From contig JAIFKS010000025.1 in NCBI GenBank assembly GCA_020049465.1, positions 1 to 64,000 of the forward strand: 64,000 nt of DNA. Direction: 5' to 3'. The translations under genes were made by a program, and so were the position numbers. The number at the start of each line of letters is the position of its first letter. The stretch's first letter is position 1. Shown here one piece after another: positions 1 through 9,157 of the stretch. Source of the DNA: a bacterium (lineage in GTDB: Bacteria > Krumholzibacteriota > Krumholzibacteriia > LZORAL124-64-63). The notes under the pieces were generated by a model. That model was given only the letters and a program-made list of their open reading frames with translations, did no database searches and had not been told where the DNA came from.

Positions 1-404
<404 letters not shown>

Positions 405-528
405 ATCTCCTTTCCTTCAACGGAAAGGGGTCGGTGGCTGTGAATGTATCTTGTGCTGCTCTCCATATTCAGTTGTTCAAGGACAACTCCGGCCTGGTGG
501 CTTCGGCCGCCGGGACCCGGAATTGACT
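405..528 (+). other. 23S-5S intergenic spacer
   Basis: This is the transcribed spacer between the 23S and 5S genes. A perfect 7-bp hairpin, CCTTTCC (409-415) with GGAAAGG (422-428), sits just after the 23S 3' end and may be part of the processing structure. I see no tRNA in the spacer. Short frames that cross it are not believable genes. Confidence 0.75.
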
Positions 529-644
529 TTCGGCGGCGATAGCGCGCGGGTACCACCTGTTCCCATTCCGAACACAGAAGTGAAACCGCGTAGCGCCGAT
601 GGTACTGCAAAGTTTCCTTTGTGGGAGAGTAGGACACCGCCGGA
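529..644 (+). rRNA. rrf: 5S ribosomal RNA
   Basis: This has the typical 5S length (about 116 nt) and conserved core, including CCATTCCGAACACAGAAGT near 572-590. The terminal helix is CGGCGG (531-536) paired with CCGCCG (637-642). It lies downstream of the 23S gene and directly before a strong intrinsic terminator, so it closes the rRNA operon. Confidence 0.95.
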
Positions 645-648
645 TTCT

Positions 649-688
649 TAAAGACCCCCGACCTCACGGTCGGGGGTCTTTCTTTTTG
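649..688 (+). terminator. Intrinsic terminator of the rRNA operon
   Basis: The stem AAAGACCCCCGACC (650-663) pairs perfectly with GGTCGGGGGTCTTT across a short TCAC loop and is followed by a T-rich tail up to about 688. It lies immediately downstream of the 5S gene. Confidence 0.93.
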
Positions 689-757
689 TCCCCCACCGAA
701 CACGTGGCGCGGGGTTGCGCATCTTTCCGGTTCCCTGAATGATTCCGCAGGATCTGG

Positions 758-786
758 TTGGGGGATTGCCGGCCGACGCGTATCTT
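758..786 (+). promoter_or_regulatory. Possible sigma-70-type promoter for the acyl-CoA synthetase gene
   Basis: TTGGGG (758-763) and TATCTT (781-786) are separated by 17 nt, about 50 nt upstream of the chosen start at 837. The -35 box is weak. The call rests on spacing and position between an rRNA terminator and the first coding sequence. Confidence 0.4.
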
Positions 787-836
787 GGGTGCCGGCGCCC
801 GGTTGGGGGTTCGTCGGCGACAAGAAGGAGCTGGGG

Positions 837-3143
837 ATGCGGGTCCAGGCAGCGGTCGATCATCTGGCCGGTTTGGCGGAACGGTGGAGCAAGGCAAAGG
901 CGCCGGCGGCGACCTCCGATGGCGCCACGGTTTTCCACCTGAACGAACCTGAAGTCTATGGTTTGCTGGCGGCGCTGGGGCTGAAGCACGGCAGCTGCGT
1001 GTTCCTGGGGGCTGATGGGGATCCCGCCGTCTGGGCCGCCGAGGCGTGCCGTCTGGCGGACGCCGAGGGACGGTTGGTCCTGAAACTCGTCGGCCGCGAC
1101 ATCCTGCACAAGACCGAGGCCGGCGGCGTCCGCATTCTCCACTTGGACCCCGGAGCCGCCGCTGCCGAACTGGAGGCGGCCGGGCGCGATCTGCTCGAAA
1201 CCGCGCGTCAGCGCGGGGTCGGCGGTGTGGAGGGTCTGATCGCAGCCGCGTTCGTGCCTCACGCGCCCAATCGCCCCGGCCAGGAAGTGTTGCTGACCCT
1301 GCGCCAGGATCCCGGTTTCGGGCCCTGCGTGGTGATCGGGGTCGGAGGCACACTCACCGAATGGCATGGAGCGGCCGCGACGCTGATCCTGCCGGCGGCC
1401 GGACTCGAGGCCGCGGCTGTCGAACGGGCCTTGCGGGGACATCCAAAACTTTCGCTGCTGGTGAAGCCCTCCCGCCTGTACCCCGAGCCACCGTTCGACC
1501 TCGCGGAGCTGGCGGCCGCCGCCTGCGCCCTGGCTGCGCTGGGGGTCGCCGCCGGGCCGGGCGGCGCGTTCCCGTGGACGCTCGAGGAGTTGGAGATCAA
1601 TCCCGCCGTGGCGGGTCCCGACGGGCTGACGGCTCTGGACGGCGTGGCCCGGGTTTCGCGGCGCAAATGGCCGGTTCGGACCCGGTCGCTGGAGAGGGTC
1701 AAGGTCCTCATGGATCCTCGCAGCGCCGTCGTGTTCGGCGTCAGCGCGAAGGGGCGCAATCCCGGTCGCATCATCCTTGATAACCTGCGGCATTCGCGGG
1801 CGGTGGCCGCGGAGCGCCTGTATGTCGTGCATCCGACGCAGACGGAGATCGGCGGCGTCCCCTGTTTCCCCGATATCGCTTCCCTGCCGGAACGCTGCGA
1901 TCTGGCGGTGATCGCCCTGCCTGCCGCCGAGGCCGTGACCGCCGTGGCGGAACTGGTGGAGCATGACCGTGCCGCGGCGATCATCCTGAATCCCGGCGGT
2001 TTCGCCGAGGCGGGCCGGGCCGATCTGGCCGCGTCGATCGAAGGGGCCCTGGCTCGCGGGCAGGCGCGGGCCGGCGGCGGACCTGTCCTGGTGGGCGGCA
2101 ACTGCCTGGGGATCGTCAGCCGCGAGCGCTACAACACGTTCTTCCTGCCGGAGTACAAACTGCCGTTTCGCAGCGGCCGCGGCGGGAATCTGGCGCTGGT
2201 CAGCCAGTCGGGCGCCTATCTGGTCACGTTCATCAGCAATTTCGACGGTGTGATCGAACCTCGCTGTTCCGTCAGTTTCGGCAACCAGATGGACCTGACG
2301 GTCAGCGACTTCCTGGCGCACTACCTCGCGGAGCCGTCGGTGAACGTTTTCGCGTGTTATGTGGAGGGCTTCCGCGACGGCGACGGCGCGCGGTTCCTGG
2401 AACAGGCGCGTCTGGCGCGTAGCCGCGGCCTGCGCGTGGTGATCTTCAAGGCCGGGCGCACGGCCCTGGGCGCCCAGGCGGCGGCCAGCCACACGGCGTC
2501 ACTGGCCGGCGACTACGCCGTGGCCCGGGCGTGCCTCGAGGACGCAGGCGTGACCGTGGCCGATTCGCTGGACGAATTCGAGGATCTGATCCGCACGTTC
2601 ACGCTGTTGGCGGACCGCCCGCCGCACGGGTCGCGGGTGGGGATCATCAGCAACGCTGGTTTTGAATGCTCGACGGTGACCGATGAACTGGGCGGTCTGG
2701 AACTGGCGCGCCTGGACGAAGCGGCCTGCGCCGTGCTGGACGGTGTCCTGCCTGTGTTCGCACACCGGCAGAATCCGGTTGATGCGACACCGATCGCCGA
2801 TTCGAAAGCGTTCGCGGCGTGTTGCGCGGCCATCCTGGCCTGTCCCGAAGTGGATGTGGCGATCTTCTCGGCGGTGCCGGTGACCGGGGCCATGGACACG
2901 TTGCCGGCCGATCCGGCAGGAATGCACCCGGAAGACATTGCCGGACCGGACAGCTTGCCGTCGCTGATGCTGCGCGGAATCGAGGCTTCTCCTAAACCGG
3001 CGGTCGTGGTGGTCGATTCCGGAGATATCTATCAGCCCCTCAGGCGCCGCTTCGAAGAAGCGGGTGTTCCCGTGTTCCGCAAGATCGACCGCGCCGCGCG
3101 CGCGCTGGCCGCGTACTGCCGCGGCAGGGAAGGCGACCGATGA
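837..3143 (+). CDS. ADP-forming acyl-CoA (acetate-CoA ligase-type) synthetase, beta-alpha fusion
   Basis: A 768-residue protein of the NDP-forming acyl-CoA synthetase family, which converts acyl-CoA, ADP and phosphate to acid, CoA and ATP (reversible). The N-terminal ~225 residues are the ATP-grasp (beta) half, with motifs DILHKTEAGGV and LEELEINP. The C-terminal half is the CoA-binding/ligase (alpha) half, with GNCLGI, GNLALVSQSGA and the ASHTASLAGD segment, whose His552 matches the histidine expected to be phosphorylated. Most bacterial fusions run alpha-beta; here the order is reversed. ATG 837 is chosen over an in-frame GTG at 789 because AAGGAG (825-830) lies 6 nt upstream. The stop overlaps the sppA start by 4 nt, so the two genes are probably co-translated. 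Acyl substrate cannot be told from sequence. Confidence 0.9.
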   Translation: MRVQAAVDHLAGLAERWSKAKAPAATSDGATVFHLNEPEVYGLLAALGLKHGSCVFLGADGDPAVWAAEACRLADAEGRLVLKLVGRDILHKTEAGGVRILHLDPGAAAAELEAAGRDLLETARQRGVGGVEGLIAAAFVPHAPNRPGQEVLLTLRQDPGFGPCVVIGVGGTLTEWHGAAATLILPAAGLEAAAVERALRGHPKLSLLVKPSRLYPEPPFDLAELAAAACALAALGVAAGPGGAFPWTLEELEINPAVAGPDGLTALDGVARVSRRKWPVRTRSLERVKVLMDPRSAVVFGVSAKGRNPGRIILDNLRHSRAVAAERLYVVHPTQTEIGGVPCFPDIASLPERCDLAVIALPAAEAVTAVAELVEHDRAAAIILNPGGFAEAGRADLAASIEGALARGQARAGGGPVLVGGNCLGIVSRERYNTFFLPEYKLPFRSGRGGNLALVSQSGAYLVTFISNFDGVIEPRCSVSFGNQMDLTVSDFLAHYLAEPSVNVFACYVEGFRDGDGARFLEQARLARSRGLRVVIFKAGRTALGAQAAASHTASLAGDYAVARACLEDAGVTVADSLDEFEDLIRTFTLLADRPPHGSRVGIISNAGFECSTVTDELGGLELARLDEAACAVLDGVLPVFAHRQNPVDATPIADSKAFAACCAAILACPEVDVAIFSAVPVTGAMDTLPADPAGMHPEDIAGPDSLPSLMLRGIEASPKPAVVVVDSGDIYQPLRRRFEEAGVPVFRKIDRAARALAAYCRGREGDR

Positions 3144-4924
3144 AGAAGTTCTGGATCGTGTTCATCATCCTGGCTGTCATCGTGGGCGGCGGGTTCGGTT
3201 TCATGTGGTACGTGCTGCGCGGCCTGGAAGAGCACACGACGGTCGCCGGCGGCGTGCTGGTCTGGCGGGTCGAGGGCGGCCTGCCGGAAGAACGCGACGA
3301 GTCCTTCTGGGGCCAGGTGCGCGACGGCGGCGAAGCCACCTTCTCCGAGACCCTGTTCGCGCTGATGCGCGCCGCCGATGACAAGCGCATCACCGGCCTG
3401 GTGATGGACGTGCGGGCCGCCGACATGGACTGGGCGAAGCTGGAGGAGCTGCGCGGCGCCGTGACGGCGTTCCGCGAGAAGGGCAAACCGGTGGTCGCCT
3501 ACCTGGAGTCGGGGTTCACCCAGGACTACGCCCTGGCCACGGCTGCCGGACGCATCGTTCTGGCACCGGAGGCCAACCTGATGGTGCTGGGGCTGTCGGC
3601 CGAAATGGCTTTTCTGAAGGACACGCTGGCGAAGCTGGGCATGGAAGCGGACTTCGTTCACGTCGGGGCCTACAAATCGGCGCCCGAGCGCATGACGCGT
3701 TCGTCGGCTTCGGAGGCGAACCGGGAGATGGTCGAATCGATCGTCGGCGACCAGTTCGACGCCCTGCTCGACATGCTGGCCGAAGGTCGCAACGCCGATC
3801 ACGAACAGGCCGTCCGCTGGATCGACCAGGGCCTGTTCGACGGTCCCGGCGCCGTGGCGGCCGGTCTGGCCGATACCCTGATGTACTACGAAGACATGAT
3901 CGACGCGGAATTCCCGGACGACGACGTGACGTTCCTGGAAGACTATCTTCTGGAATCGCCGGCGCAGGCGGGCGGGGCGCGCAAGGTGGCCATGGTGTTC
4001 GTCACCGGCGTGATCATGCCCGGCGAGAGCCGCAACGACAACCTGCAGGGCAAGATCGCCGGCAGCGAATCGATCATCGAGGATCTGCAGGCCGCCGCCG
4101 ACGACGAGTCGGTGGACGCGGTGATCCTGCGCGTGGACAGCCCCGGCGGCAGCGCGCTGGCCAGTGACCTGATCTGGCACGAGATCGCCGAACTGCGGAA
4201 GGACAAGCCGGTCATCGTCTCGATGAGCGGCCTGGCCGCCAGCGGCGGGTACTACGTGGCTTGTCTCGGCGATTCCATCTTCGCCGACACCGGCACGCTG
4301 ACCGGTTCGATCGGCGTGTTCGCCGGAAAAATGAACCGGCAGGAAATGTACCGGAAGATCGGCGTCAATCGCGAGTTCGTGACCCGCGGCGAGAACGCCC
4401 TCCTGTTCAGCGATGAGGGCGTGTTCACCGAAACACAGCGGGAATTGTTCCAGGGACAGATGGACGGGTTTTACGAGCGGTTCCTGGCCAAGGTGGCTGA
4501 CGGGCGGCGGATGACGCGGGACCAGGTGCACGAAATCGCGCAGGGGCGCGTGTGGACGGGCCGGCAGGGCGTGCAGCGCGGGCTGGTCGACGATCTGGGC
4601 GGTCTGCGCCGCAGCCTGGTGGCGACCAAACGTCTGCTGGGGGTCGACCCGGACGCCAGGATCACCGTGCTGACCTATGGTGAGCCCATGTCGCTCTTCG
4701 AGCGCATGCTGCTGCGCTCGCTGCGCGAAGGCGGGGTGGCCCGCCTGGCCGCCCGCGCGGGCCTGGACAACCCTGCCGCCGGGTGGGGGCCGGCCGCGCA
4801 AACGGTGGATCTGCTGGCCGGCGGTCTGGCGCGCGTCCTGCGCGACGACGGCACCCTGGCCGCCGCCGCGATGCTGGACGGGCGTCCGTTGGCGCTGATG
4901 CCCGTGTCCATCCGTGTGCGCTGA
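3140..4924 (+). CDS. sppA: Signal peptide peptidase SppA, 67K type (S49 peptidase)
   Basis: A 594-residue membrane-anchored serine peptidase that degrades cleaved signal peptides. It has one N-terminal membrane segment (about residues 4-25) and two tandem S49 domains, as in the long SppA of Escherichia coli (618 aa). The Ser/Lys dyad is visible: Lys179 in GAYKSAPERM of the first domain and Ser368 in SGLAASGGYY of the second. The substrate-side motif DSPGGSALAS is present near 333-342. The ATG overlaps the preceding stop (ATGA), which implies translational coupling to the acyl-CoA synthetase, although no functional link is obvious. Confidence 0.94.
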   Translation: MKKFWIVFIILAVIVGGGFGFMWYVLRGLEEHTTVAGGVLVWRVEGGLPEERDESFWGQVRDGGEATFSETLFALMRAADDKRITGLVMDVRAADMDWAKLEELRGAVTAFREKGKPVVAYLESGFTQDYALATAAGRIVLAPEANLMVLGLSAEMAFLKDTLAKLGMEADFVHVGAYKSAPERMTRSSASEANREMVESIVGDQFDALLDMLAEGRNADHEQAVRWIDQGLFDGPGAVAAGLADTLMYYEDMIDAEFPDDDVTFLEDYLLESPAQAGGARKVAMVFVTGVIMPGESRNDNLQGKIAGSESIIEDLQAAADDESVDAVILRVDSPGGSALASDLIWHEIAELRKDKPVIVSMSGLAASGGYYVACLGDSIFADTGTLTGSIGVFAGKMNRQEMYRKIGVNREFVTRGENALLFSDEGVFTETQRELFQGQMDGFYERFLAKVADGRRMTRDQVHEIAQGRVWTGRQGVQRGLVDDLGGLRRSLVATKRLLGVDPDARITVLTYGEPMSLFERMLLRSLREGGVARLAARAGLDNPAAGWGPAAQTVDLLAGGLARVLRDDGTLAAAAMLDGRPLALMPVSIRVR

Positions 4925-4960
4925 ACCGCGCCGGATCCGGGTTCGCCTGTTGTCCGGCGC

Positions 4961-4989
4961 TTGCCACGCCCGGGCTTGTCCGCTAGCCT
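4961..4989 (+). promoter_or_regulatory. Promoter for the exopolysaccharide chain-length gene
   Basis: TTGCCA (4961-4966), a 17-nt spacer and TAGCCT (4984-4989), ending 39 nt before the start codon at 5029. The TAGNNT -10 form recurs upstream of several other genes in this window. Confidence 0.6.
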
Positions 4990-5028
4990 GACCGCCGGCC
5001 GTCACGCGATCAGGGAGGAGTCTGCTGC

Positions 5029-6624
5029 ATGGATCCGTTTCTGGAGGAACAAGAGTCGTCGGGAGGGGGCGGATTCGACCCCATGTCCCTGCTGCGGGCC
5101 TTCTGGCGCCGCAAACTGCTGTTCATCATCCCGTTCGTCCTGTGCCTGACGATGGCCTTCATCGCCATCAAGACGATGACGCCGATCTACGCGTCCTCGG
5201 GCCAGGTCGTGATCAAGGTCAATACCGCGAGCAGCAACCTCCTGGACGATCCGCGGGCGCGATTCGGCGGGCAGTACGGTGACGTGAACGGCATCGCCTA
5301 TTCGGAGATGAACCTGCTTCTGACTTCGAGCGAGTTCCTGGACAACGTGGTGCGAGAACTCAATCTCGCGTCGGCGATGCGGGATCAGGACAAGGATTCA
5401 GCGGAAGGCGACGATGATCTTGCCATTCGGCGGGCGCGCGGCAAACTGTCCGGCATGATCCGCCTGAAGTCCGAAGGCAATCGCCTGTTCAGGCTCGAGG
5501 TCCGCGATCCCGATCCGGCGCAGGCCCATCGGCTGGCCACGTTCGTGCTCGAGCGCTTCGTCGCGGAGTACCGGGCCAGCCAGATGGCCACCAACACGAG
5601 CACCCGCGATTTCCTGACGCGGCAGCTCGAAGTCTACCAGAACGACCTGACCACGGCCGAGAACGAGCTCAACAGCTACCAGGCCGGTCTGGCGTCGGCC
5701 GCGCTGGTCGACAATTCCGTCAATGCGCTGAACATCGGCACGGCCGATGCGTCGCTTTCCGCGCTGCAGATCCGCTTCAACGGCCAGGACGCTGCCGAAC
5801 TGCGCAATCTGAGCCTGGCCGCGCGCGGCGTGATGGGCGAACTGCCGGCCTTGTCGATGTACCAGGCCGACAGCGGCATCATGGCCGCCCTGTCCGAACT
5901 GGAGGATCTGGAATTCCAGTCCCGGCTGGTCGCCACCGGCGACCGCGACGCGCGCGATCTGGAAGCGCGGCTGGGCCAAATGCGGGTTCGTCTGCGCGCA
6001 CTGGTGGATTCGCAGGTGGCGCAGCAGCAGCCGTCCCTGAGTTTCATGTCGCGGAACCAGGTCGCCGAATTCGTCTACTTCTCGCTTTACCGGCAGGGCG
6101 TGGGCGAAGTCATCCGGCGTCTCGACTCCGGCATCCGCAGTTTCCGCAATTTCACGGCGCGGCAGCCGCAGCAGTCCACGCGCGTGGCCGAACTGCAGAG
6201 CGCCGTCACGCGGGCGCGCAAACTGGTCGAGTCGATCGAAGGCGAGATCACGCAGCACAATCTCAATCTGCAGGCGAGCCTGTCCGAGATCGGCATCCAG
6301 ATCCGCATCCGCCAGGACCCCCAGCTGGAACTGACCCCGGTCGAGCCCAACAAGCTGAAGCTGATGGCGATGGGCGTGATCCTGTCGGTGGGCATCGGGA
6401 TCGGGCTGGTGATCCTGGCGATCATGCTCGACCGTTCCTTCAGCAGCGTCGACAGCATGGAAAAGGTACTGCGGGTGCAGGTCATCGGCACGTTGCCGAT
6501 GATCCAGGACGAACATTTCCAGCGCAAGCGCACCGTGCGGTTGTTGCGCTGGGTGACCATCGTGCTGGGCATCCTGGCCGTGGGAGCGGTGGGCTTCCTC
6601 GTGGTCTACCCGCGGCTGGGCTGA
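5029..6624 (+). CDS. Polysaccharide chain-length determinant (Wzz/GumC-like) inner-membrane protein
   Basis: A 531-residue protein with the layout of Wzz/GumC co-polymerases. There is a cytoplasmic N-terminus, a membrane segment at about 27-45, a long periplasmic region with coiled-coil-forming heptads (about 170-430) and a second membrane segment at about 445-467. A third hydrophobic stretch at the C-terminus (about 508-527) is unusual for the basic two-helix design. The ATG at 5029 follows GGGAGGAG (5010s). The next gene encodes the matching P-loop tyrosine kinase as a separate polypeptide, the split arrangement seen in many exopolysaccharide systems. It likely controls length or export of a surface polysaccharide; no polymerase or flippase is in the window. 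Confidence 0.85.
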   Translation: MDPFLEEQESSGGGGFDPMSLLRAFWRRKLLFIIPFVLCLTMAFIAIKTMTPIYASSGQVVIKVNTASSNLLDDPRARFGGQYGDVNGIAYSEMNLLLTSSEFLDNVVRELNLASAMRDQDKDSAEGDDDLAIRRARGKLSGMIRLKSEGNRLFRLEVRDPDPAQAHRLATFVLERFVAEYRASQMATNTSTRDFLTRQLEVYQNDLTTAENELNSYQAGLASAALVDNSVNALNIGTADASLSALQIRFNGQDAAELRNLSLAARGVMGELPALSMYQADSGIMAALSELEDLEFQSRLVATGDRDARDLEARLGQMRVRLRALVDSQVAQQQPSLSFMSRNQVAEFVYFSLYRQGVGEVIRRLDSGIRSFRNFTARQPQQSTRVAELQSAVTRARKLVESIEGEITQHNLNLQASLSEIGIQIRIRQDPQLELTPVEPNKLKLMAMGVILSVGIGIGLVILAIMLDRSFSSVDSMEKVLRVQVIGTLPMIQDEHFQRKRTVRLLRWVTIVLGILAVGAVGFLVVYPRLG

Positions 6625-6645
6625 TCCGAACACAGGACGGTTGAC

Positions 6646-7506
6646 GTGGCCGAATCCAGGGATCCGGCGGGCAGCGGACAGATGTTCGACATCGAATCGC
6701 CCATGGCGATCGAGCTGCGCCGCATCATGATCCGCCTTTCGCGGACGCTCGATTTCGATCGCAAGCGGGCGCTGATGGTGACCAGTGCCCAGCGCGGCGA
6801 GGGCAAGAGCCTGTTCTCGCTCCATTTCTCGCTGGTGCTGGCCTACCATCTGGCGCAGCGGATCCTGCTCATCGACGGCGACGTGCGTCGCCCGGTGCAG
6901 CATTCGGTGTTCCAGGTCGATCTCGGCCCGGGCTTCGCCAATGTGTTGGCCGGCGAATTGCCCGTCGCCAAAGCCGTGCACAAGACGCGCGTGAAGAATC
7001 TCGATTTCCTGTCCGCCGGCGTGGCGGGCGGCCATGCCAGCCGTCTGTTCGGCGACGGGCGCGTGCGCAAGCTGGTCGAGGAACTGCACGGCACCTATGA
7101 CCTGATCGTGCTCGATTCGCCGCCGGTGGTGCCGGTCAGCGACCCCCTGCACTTCCTGGACGCCGTGGACGGGTGCATCTACATGGTGATGGCGGGGCAG
7201 ACGCCGAAGGACGTGTCCAAGCGCGGCGTCGATCTCCTCAAGAGCGCAGGCGCCAACATCCTGGGCGTGGTGGCCAACAATCTCGGAGAAGTTCTGCCGT
7301 ACTATTACGACCAGAAGTACTATGGATACGAAGGCTCCAAGAAGGTGGAGTGGGGGGCAATGCGGGTTGACGGGCGGGTAGCGGGGGACGTAACATCTCC
7401 GGGTGTCGAAGAGGGGGGACGCTTGGCGTCCTTTTTTTGGTGCAGCACAGCGCGGGCCTCGGCCTGGACAGGATGGGATGATGAGCCAGTTGCCGGCTGG
7501 GAATGA
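6646..7506 (+). CDS. BY-type tyrosine-protein kinase (CpsD/Wzc cytoplasmic domain)
   Basis: Bacterial tyrosine autokinase, the partner of the upstream chain-length protein. Walker A SAQRGEGKS is at residues 47-55, Walker A' ILLIDGDVRRP at 73-83 and Walker B DLIVLDSPP at 152-160. A C-terminal tyrosine cluster (Tyr219, 220, 221, 225, 226, 228) is the expected autophosphorylation site. The GTG start at 6646 has only a weak ribosome binding site. The frame as written ends at 7506, but after the tyrosine cluster the last ~50 residues look non-native and cross a perfect terminator hairpin at 7417-7438. A one-base shift at the G6 run (7352-7357) would end the protein at 7370, before the terminator. 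The true C-terminus is therefore uncertain. Confidence 0.87.
   Translation: MAESRDPAGSGQMFDIESPMAIELRRIMIRLSRTLDFDRKRALMVTSAQRGEGKSLFSLHFSLVLAYHLAQRILLIDGDVRRPVQHSVFQVDLGPGFANVLAGELPVAKAVHKTRVKNLDFLSAGVAGGHASRLFGDGRVRKLVEELHGTYDLIVLDSPPVVPVSDPLHFLDAVDGCIYMVMAGQTPKDVSKRGVDLLKSAGANILGVVANNLGEVLPYYYDQKYYGYEGSKKVEWGAMRVDGRVAGDVTSPGVEEGGRLASFFWCSTARASAWTGWDDEPVAGWE
7417..7438 (+). terminator. Intrinsic terminator after the polysaccharide kinase
   Basis: GGACGC (7417-7422), loop TTG and GCGTCC (7426-7431) are followed by seven T residues (7432-7438). The hairpin is compact and has a textbook T tract. It lies inside the kinase frame as written but beyond the alternative stop at 7370. Confidence 0.8.
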
Positions 7507-9079
7507 GAAGAAGACGGCGGGCGAAGTCGTCCGCGATTCGTTCAAGGAACTGGGTGAAACCCTGGTGGCGTTCGTCAAGGCCCCGAAGGCCCTGTGGGGG
7601 ATCAACATCCCCTACGTGCTGGAAGGGCTCATCTATTTCGGCATCCTGACGATCCTCGGCAAATTCTGTTCCGAGAACATCCAGATGACCGACCAGCAGG
7701 CCGGCTGGGTCTATTCCGGCGTGACCAGCGGCATCACGCTGTCGATGCTCTTTCTCGGCGGCGTCAGCGACAAGATCGGCGTGCGCAAGGCGCTGGTGAT
7801 GGCGTTCCTGATGTTCGCGGTCGGTCGCGTGCTGATCGCGCTGGCGGGGACGCTGCCGCTGGGCCACGGCGTCGGTTCGCCGATGTTCTTCCTGACCTGC
7901 ATCGGCCTGCTGATCATGGTCGTGGCCTACGGGCTCTACCAGCCGGCGGCCTACGCCGGCGTGAAGCGCTACACGACGCCGCAGACCGCGGCGATGGGCT
8001 ACGCGGTGATCTACGGTCTGATGAATCTGGGCGCCTTCTTCTCGGGCTTCATCTCGCCGCTGGTTCGCCACAATTTCACGGAGATGCTGCCGCCGAACGG
8101 ACTGACCGCGGTCTTCTGGGCGTATGCGGCGCTCGTGGGCGTGGCCCTTCTGGTGACCGTCGTCATCCTGAATCCCAAGACCGATGCCGAAGCGGTCGCC
8201 CGCCTGGCCGCCGAAGCCAAGGCGGCGCGGATCGCCGCCGATCCGAATTCGGTGGAGAAGGCGCCGGCGGCGCCGGTCGCAGAGGCGTCGATCAACAACT
8301 GGCCGTTCATCGGGCTGGTCGTGCTGGCGGTGGCGGGAATCGCCTTCGCCCTGCAGCAGCTGGCCACCAAGGGCGGCGCCTTCCCGATCGCGGCGATCGT
8401 GGGCGGGGCTCTGGCCATCGGTTCGGTGGTGGAGTTCATGCGGCATCGGCCGGATCACCCGTTCCGGGACGCCCGCTTCACGTTCTTCATCTTCATCCTG
8501 ATCCCGGTGCAGACCCTGTTCGCGCACAACTGGCTGACCCTGCCGTACTATCTCGACCGCGCGTTCCGCGGCGGGGTGGTCAGCGAGTATTTCGAGTTCT
8601 TCTCGAACCTGAACCCGATCATCATCTTCGTGCTGGCGCCGATCGTCGCGGGTCTGACGGCGCGGGCCAACATCTACCGCATGATGATCATCGGCACGCT
8701 GGTGATGGCGCTGCCAACATTCCTGCTCGCGGTCGGTCCGAGTGTGCCCCTGTTCCTGACCTACGTGCTACTGATGTCCGTGGGCGAGGCGATGTGGCAG
8801 CCCCGGTTCCTGCAGTGGATCGCCGAGATCGCTCCCGAAGGCAAGACCGGCATGTACATGGGCATCGGGCAGTTCCCGTGGTTCCTGACGAAGTTCGTCA
8901 CGGGTCTCTATTCGGGGTACTTCGTGGCGAATTACCTGCCGGATCCGAACCTCGGCCTGCCGATGCAGAGCGGCCAGATGTGGCTCATCTACGGGTTCAT
9001 CGCGCTGGTCTCTCCGGTGGCCCTGATCCTGGCCGCCAAATGGATGACCGCCGGCATGCGGAAGGCCGTCGAGCGCTGA
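7481..9079 (+). CDS. MFS-family transporter, possibly POT/peptide-transporter-like
   Basis: An inner-membrane permease of about 532 residues with roughly 12-14 hydrophobic segments. The loop GGVSDKIGVRKAL, between the second and third helices, is the conserved MFS motif A (G-x3-D-x-x-G-x-R-x-x). A charged central loop rich in Ala/Glu/Lys (about residues 235-265) separates two halves. The WQPRFLQWIAEIAPEGKTGMY region recalls the POT/oligopeptide branch, but the substrate cannot be assigned. Two adjacent ATG codons (7478, 7481) compete. AGGA at 7470-7473 gives a 7-nt spacing to 7481. A longer in-frame start at 7403 would lie upstream of the terminator hairpin and is rejected. A bidirectional terminator follows. 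Confidence 0.82.
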   Translation: MSQLPAGNEKKTAGEVVRDSFKELGETLVAFVKAPKALWGINIPYVLEGLIYFGILTILGKFCSENIQMTDQQAGWVYSGVTSGITLSMLFLGGVSDKIGVRKALVMAFLMFAVGRVLIALAGTLPLGHGVGSPMFFLTCIGLLIMVVAYGLYQPAAYAGVKRYTTPQTAAMGYAVIYGLMNLGAFFSGFISPLVRHNFTEMLPPNGLTAVFWAYAALVGVALLVTVVILNPKTDAEAVARLAAEAKAARIAADPNSVEKAPAAPVAEASINNWPFIGLVVLAVAGIAFALQQLATKGGAFPIAAIVGGALAIGSVVEFMRHRPDHPFRDARFTFFIFILIPVQTLFAHNWLTLPYYLDRAFRGGVVSEYFEFFSNLNPIIIFVLAPIVAGLTARANIYRMMIIGTLVMALPTFLLAVGPSVPLFLTYVLLMSVGEAMWQPRFLQWIAEIAPEGKTGMYMGIGQFPWFLTKFVTGLYSGYFVANYLPDPNLGLPMQSGQMWLIYGFIALVSPVALILAAKWMTAGMRKAVER

Positions 9080-9104
9080 CGTCCCGCTCCGCGCTGGCAA
9101 TCGA

Positions 9105-9141
9105 AACGGCGACGGCACCAGGGTGCCGTCGCCGTTTTTCC
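9105..9141. terminator. Bidirectional intrinsic terminator
   Basis: A 14-bp stem, AACGGCGACGGCAC (9105-9118) with GTGCCGTCGCCGTT (9123-9136), is followed by T residues on the plus strand and preceded by an AA stretch that serves the minus strand. It separates the convergent MFS and formiminotransferase genes. Confidence 0.9.
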
Positions 9142-9157
9142 GTCGCCGGCCGTCGTC

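Noticed and set aside
7345-7365. Classical -1 programmed frameshift heptamer at the G6 run
   Set aside because: The run does not fit X-XXY-YYZ in the zero frame, and no downstream pseudoknot was recognised. A sequence indel or simple slippage remains possible and is listed as a finding.
7403-7480. Upstream start for the MFS gene at 7403
   Set aside because: It would begin before the terminator hairpin at 7417-7438 and overlap the kinase by about 100 nt. The ATG pair at 7478/7481 with AGGA is better supported.
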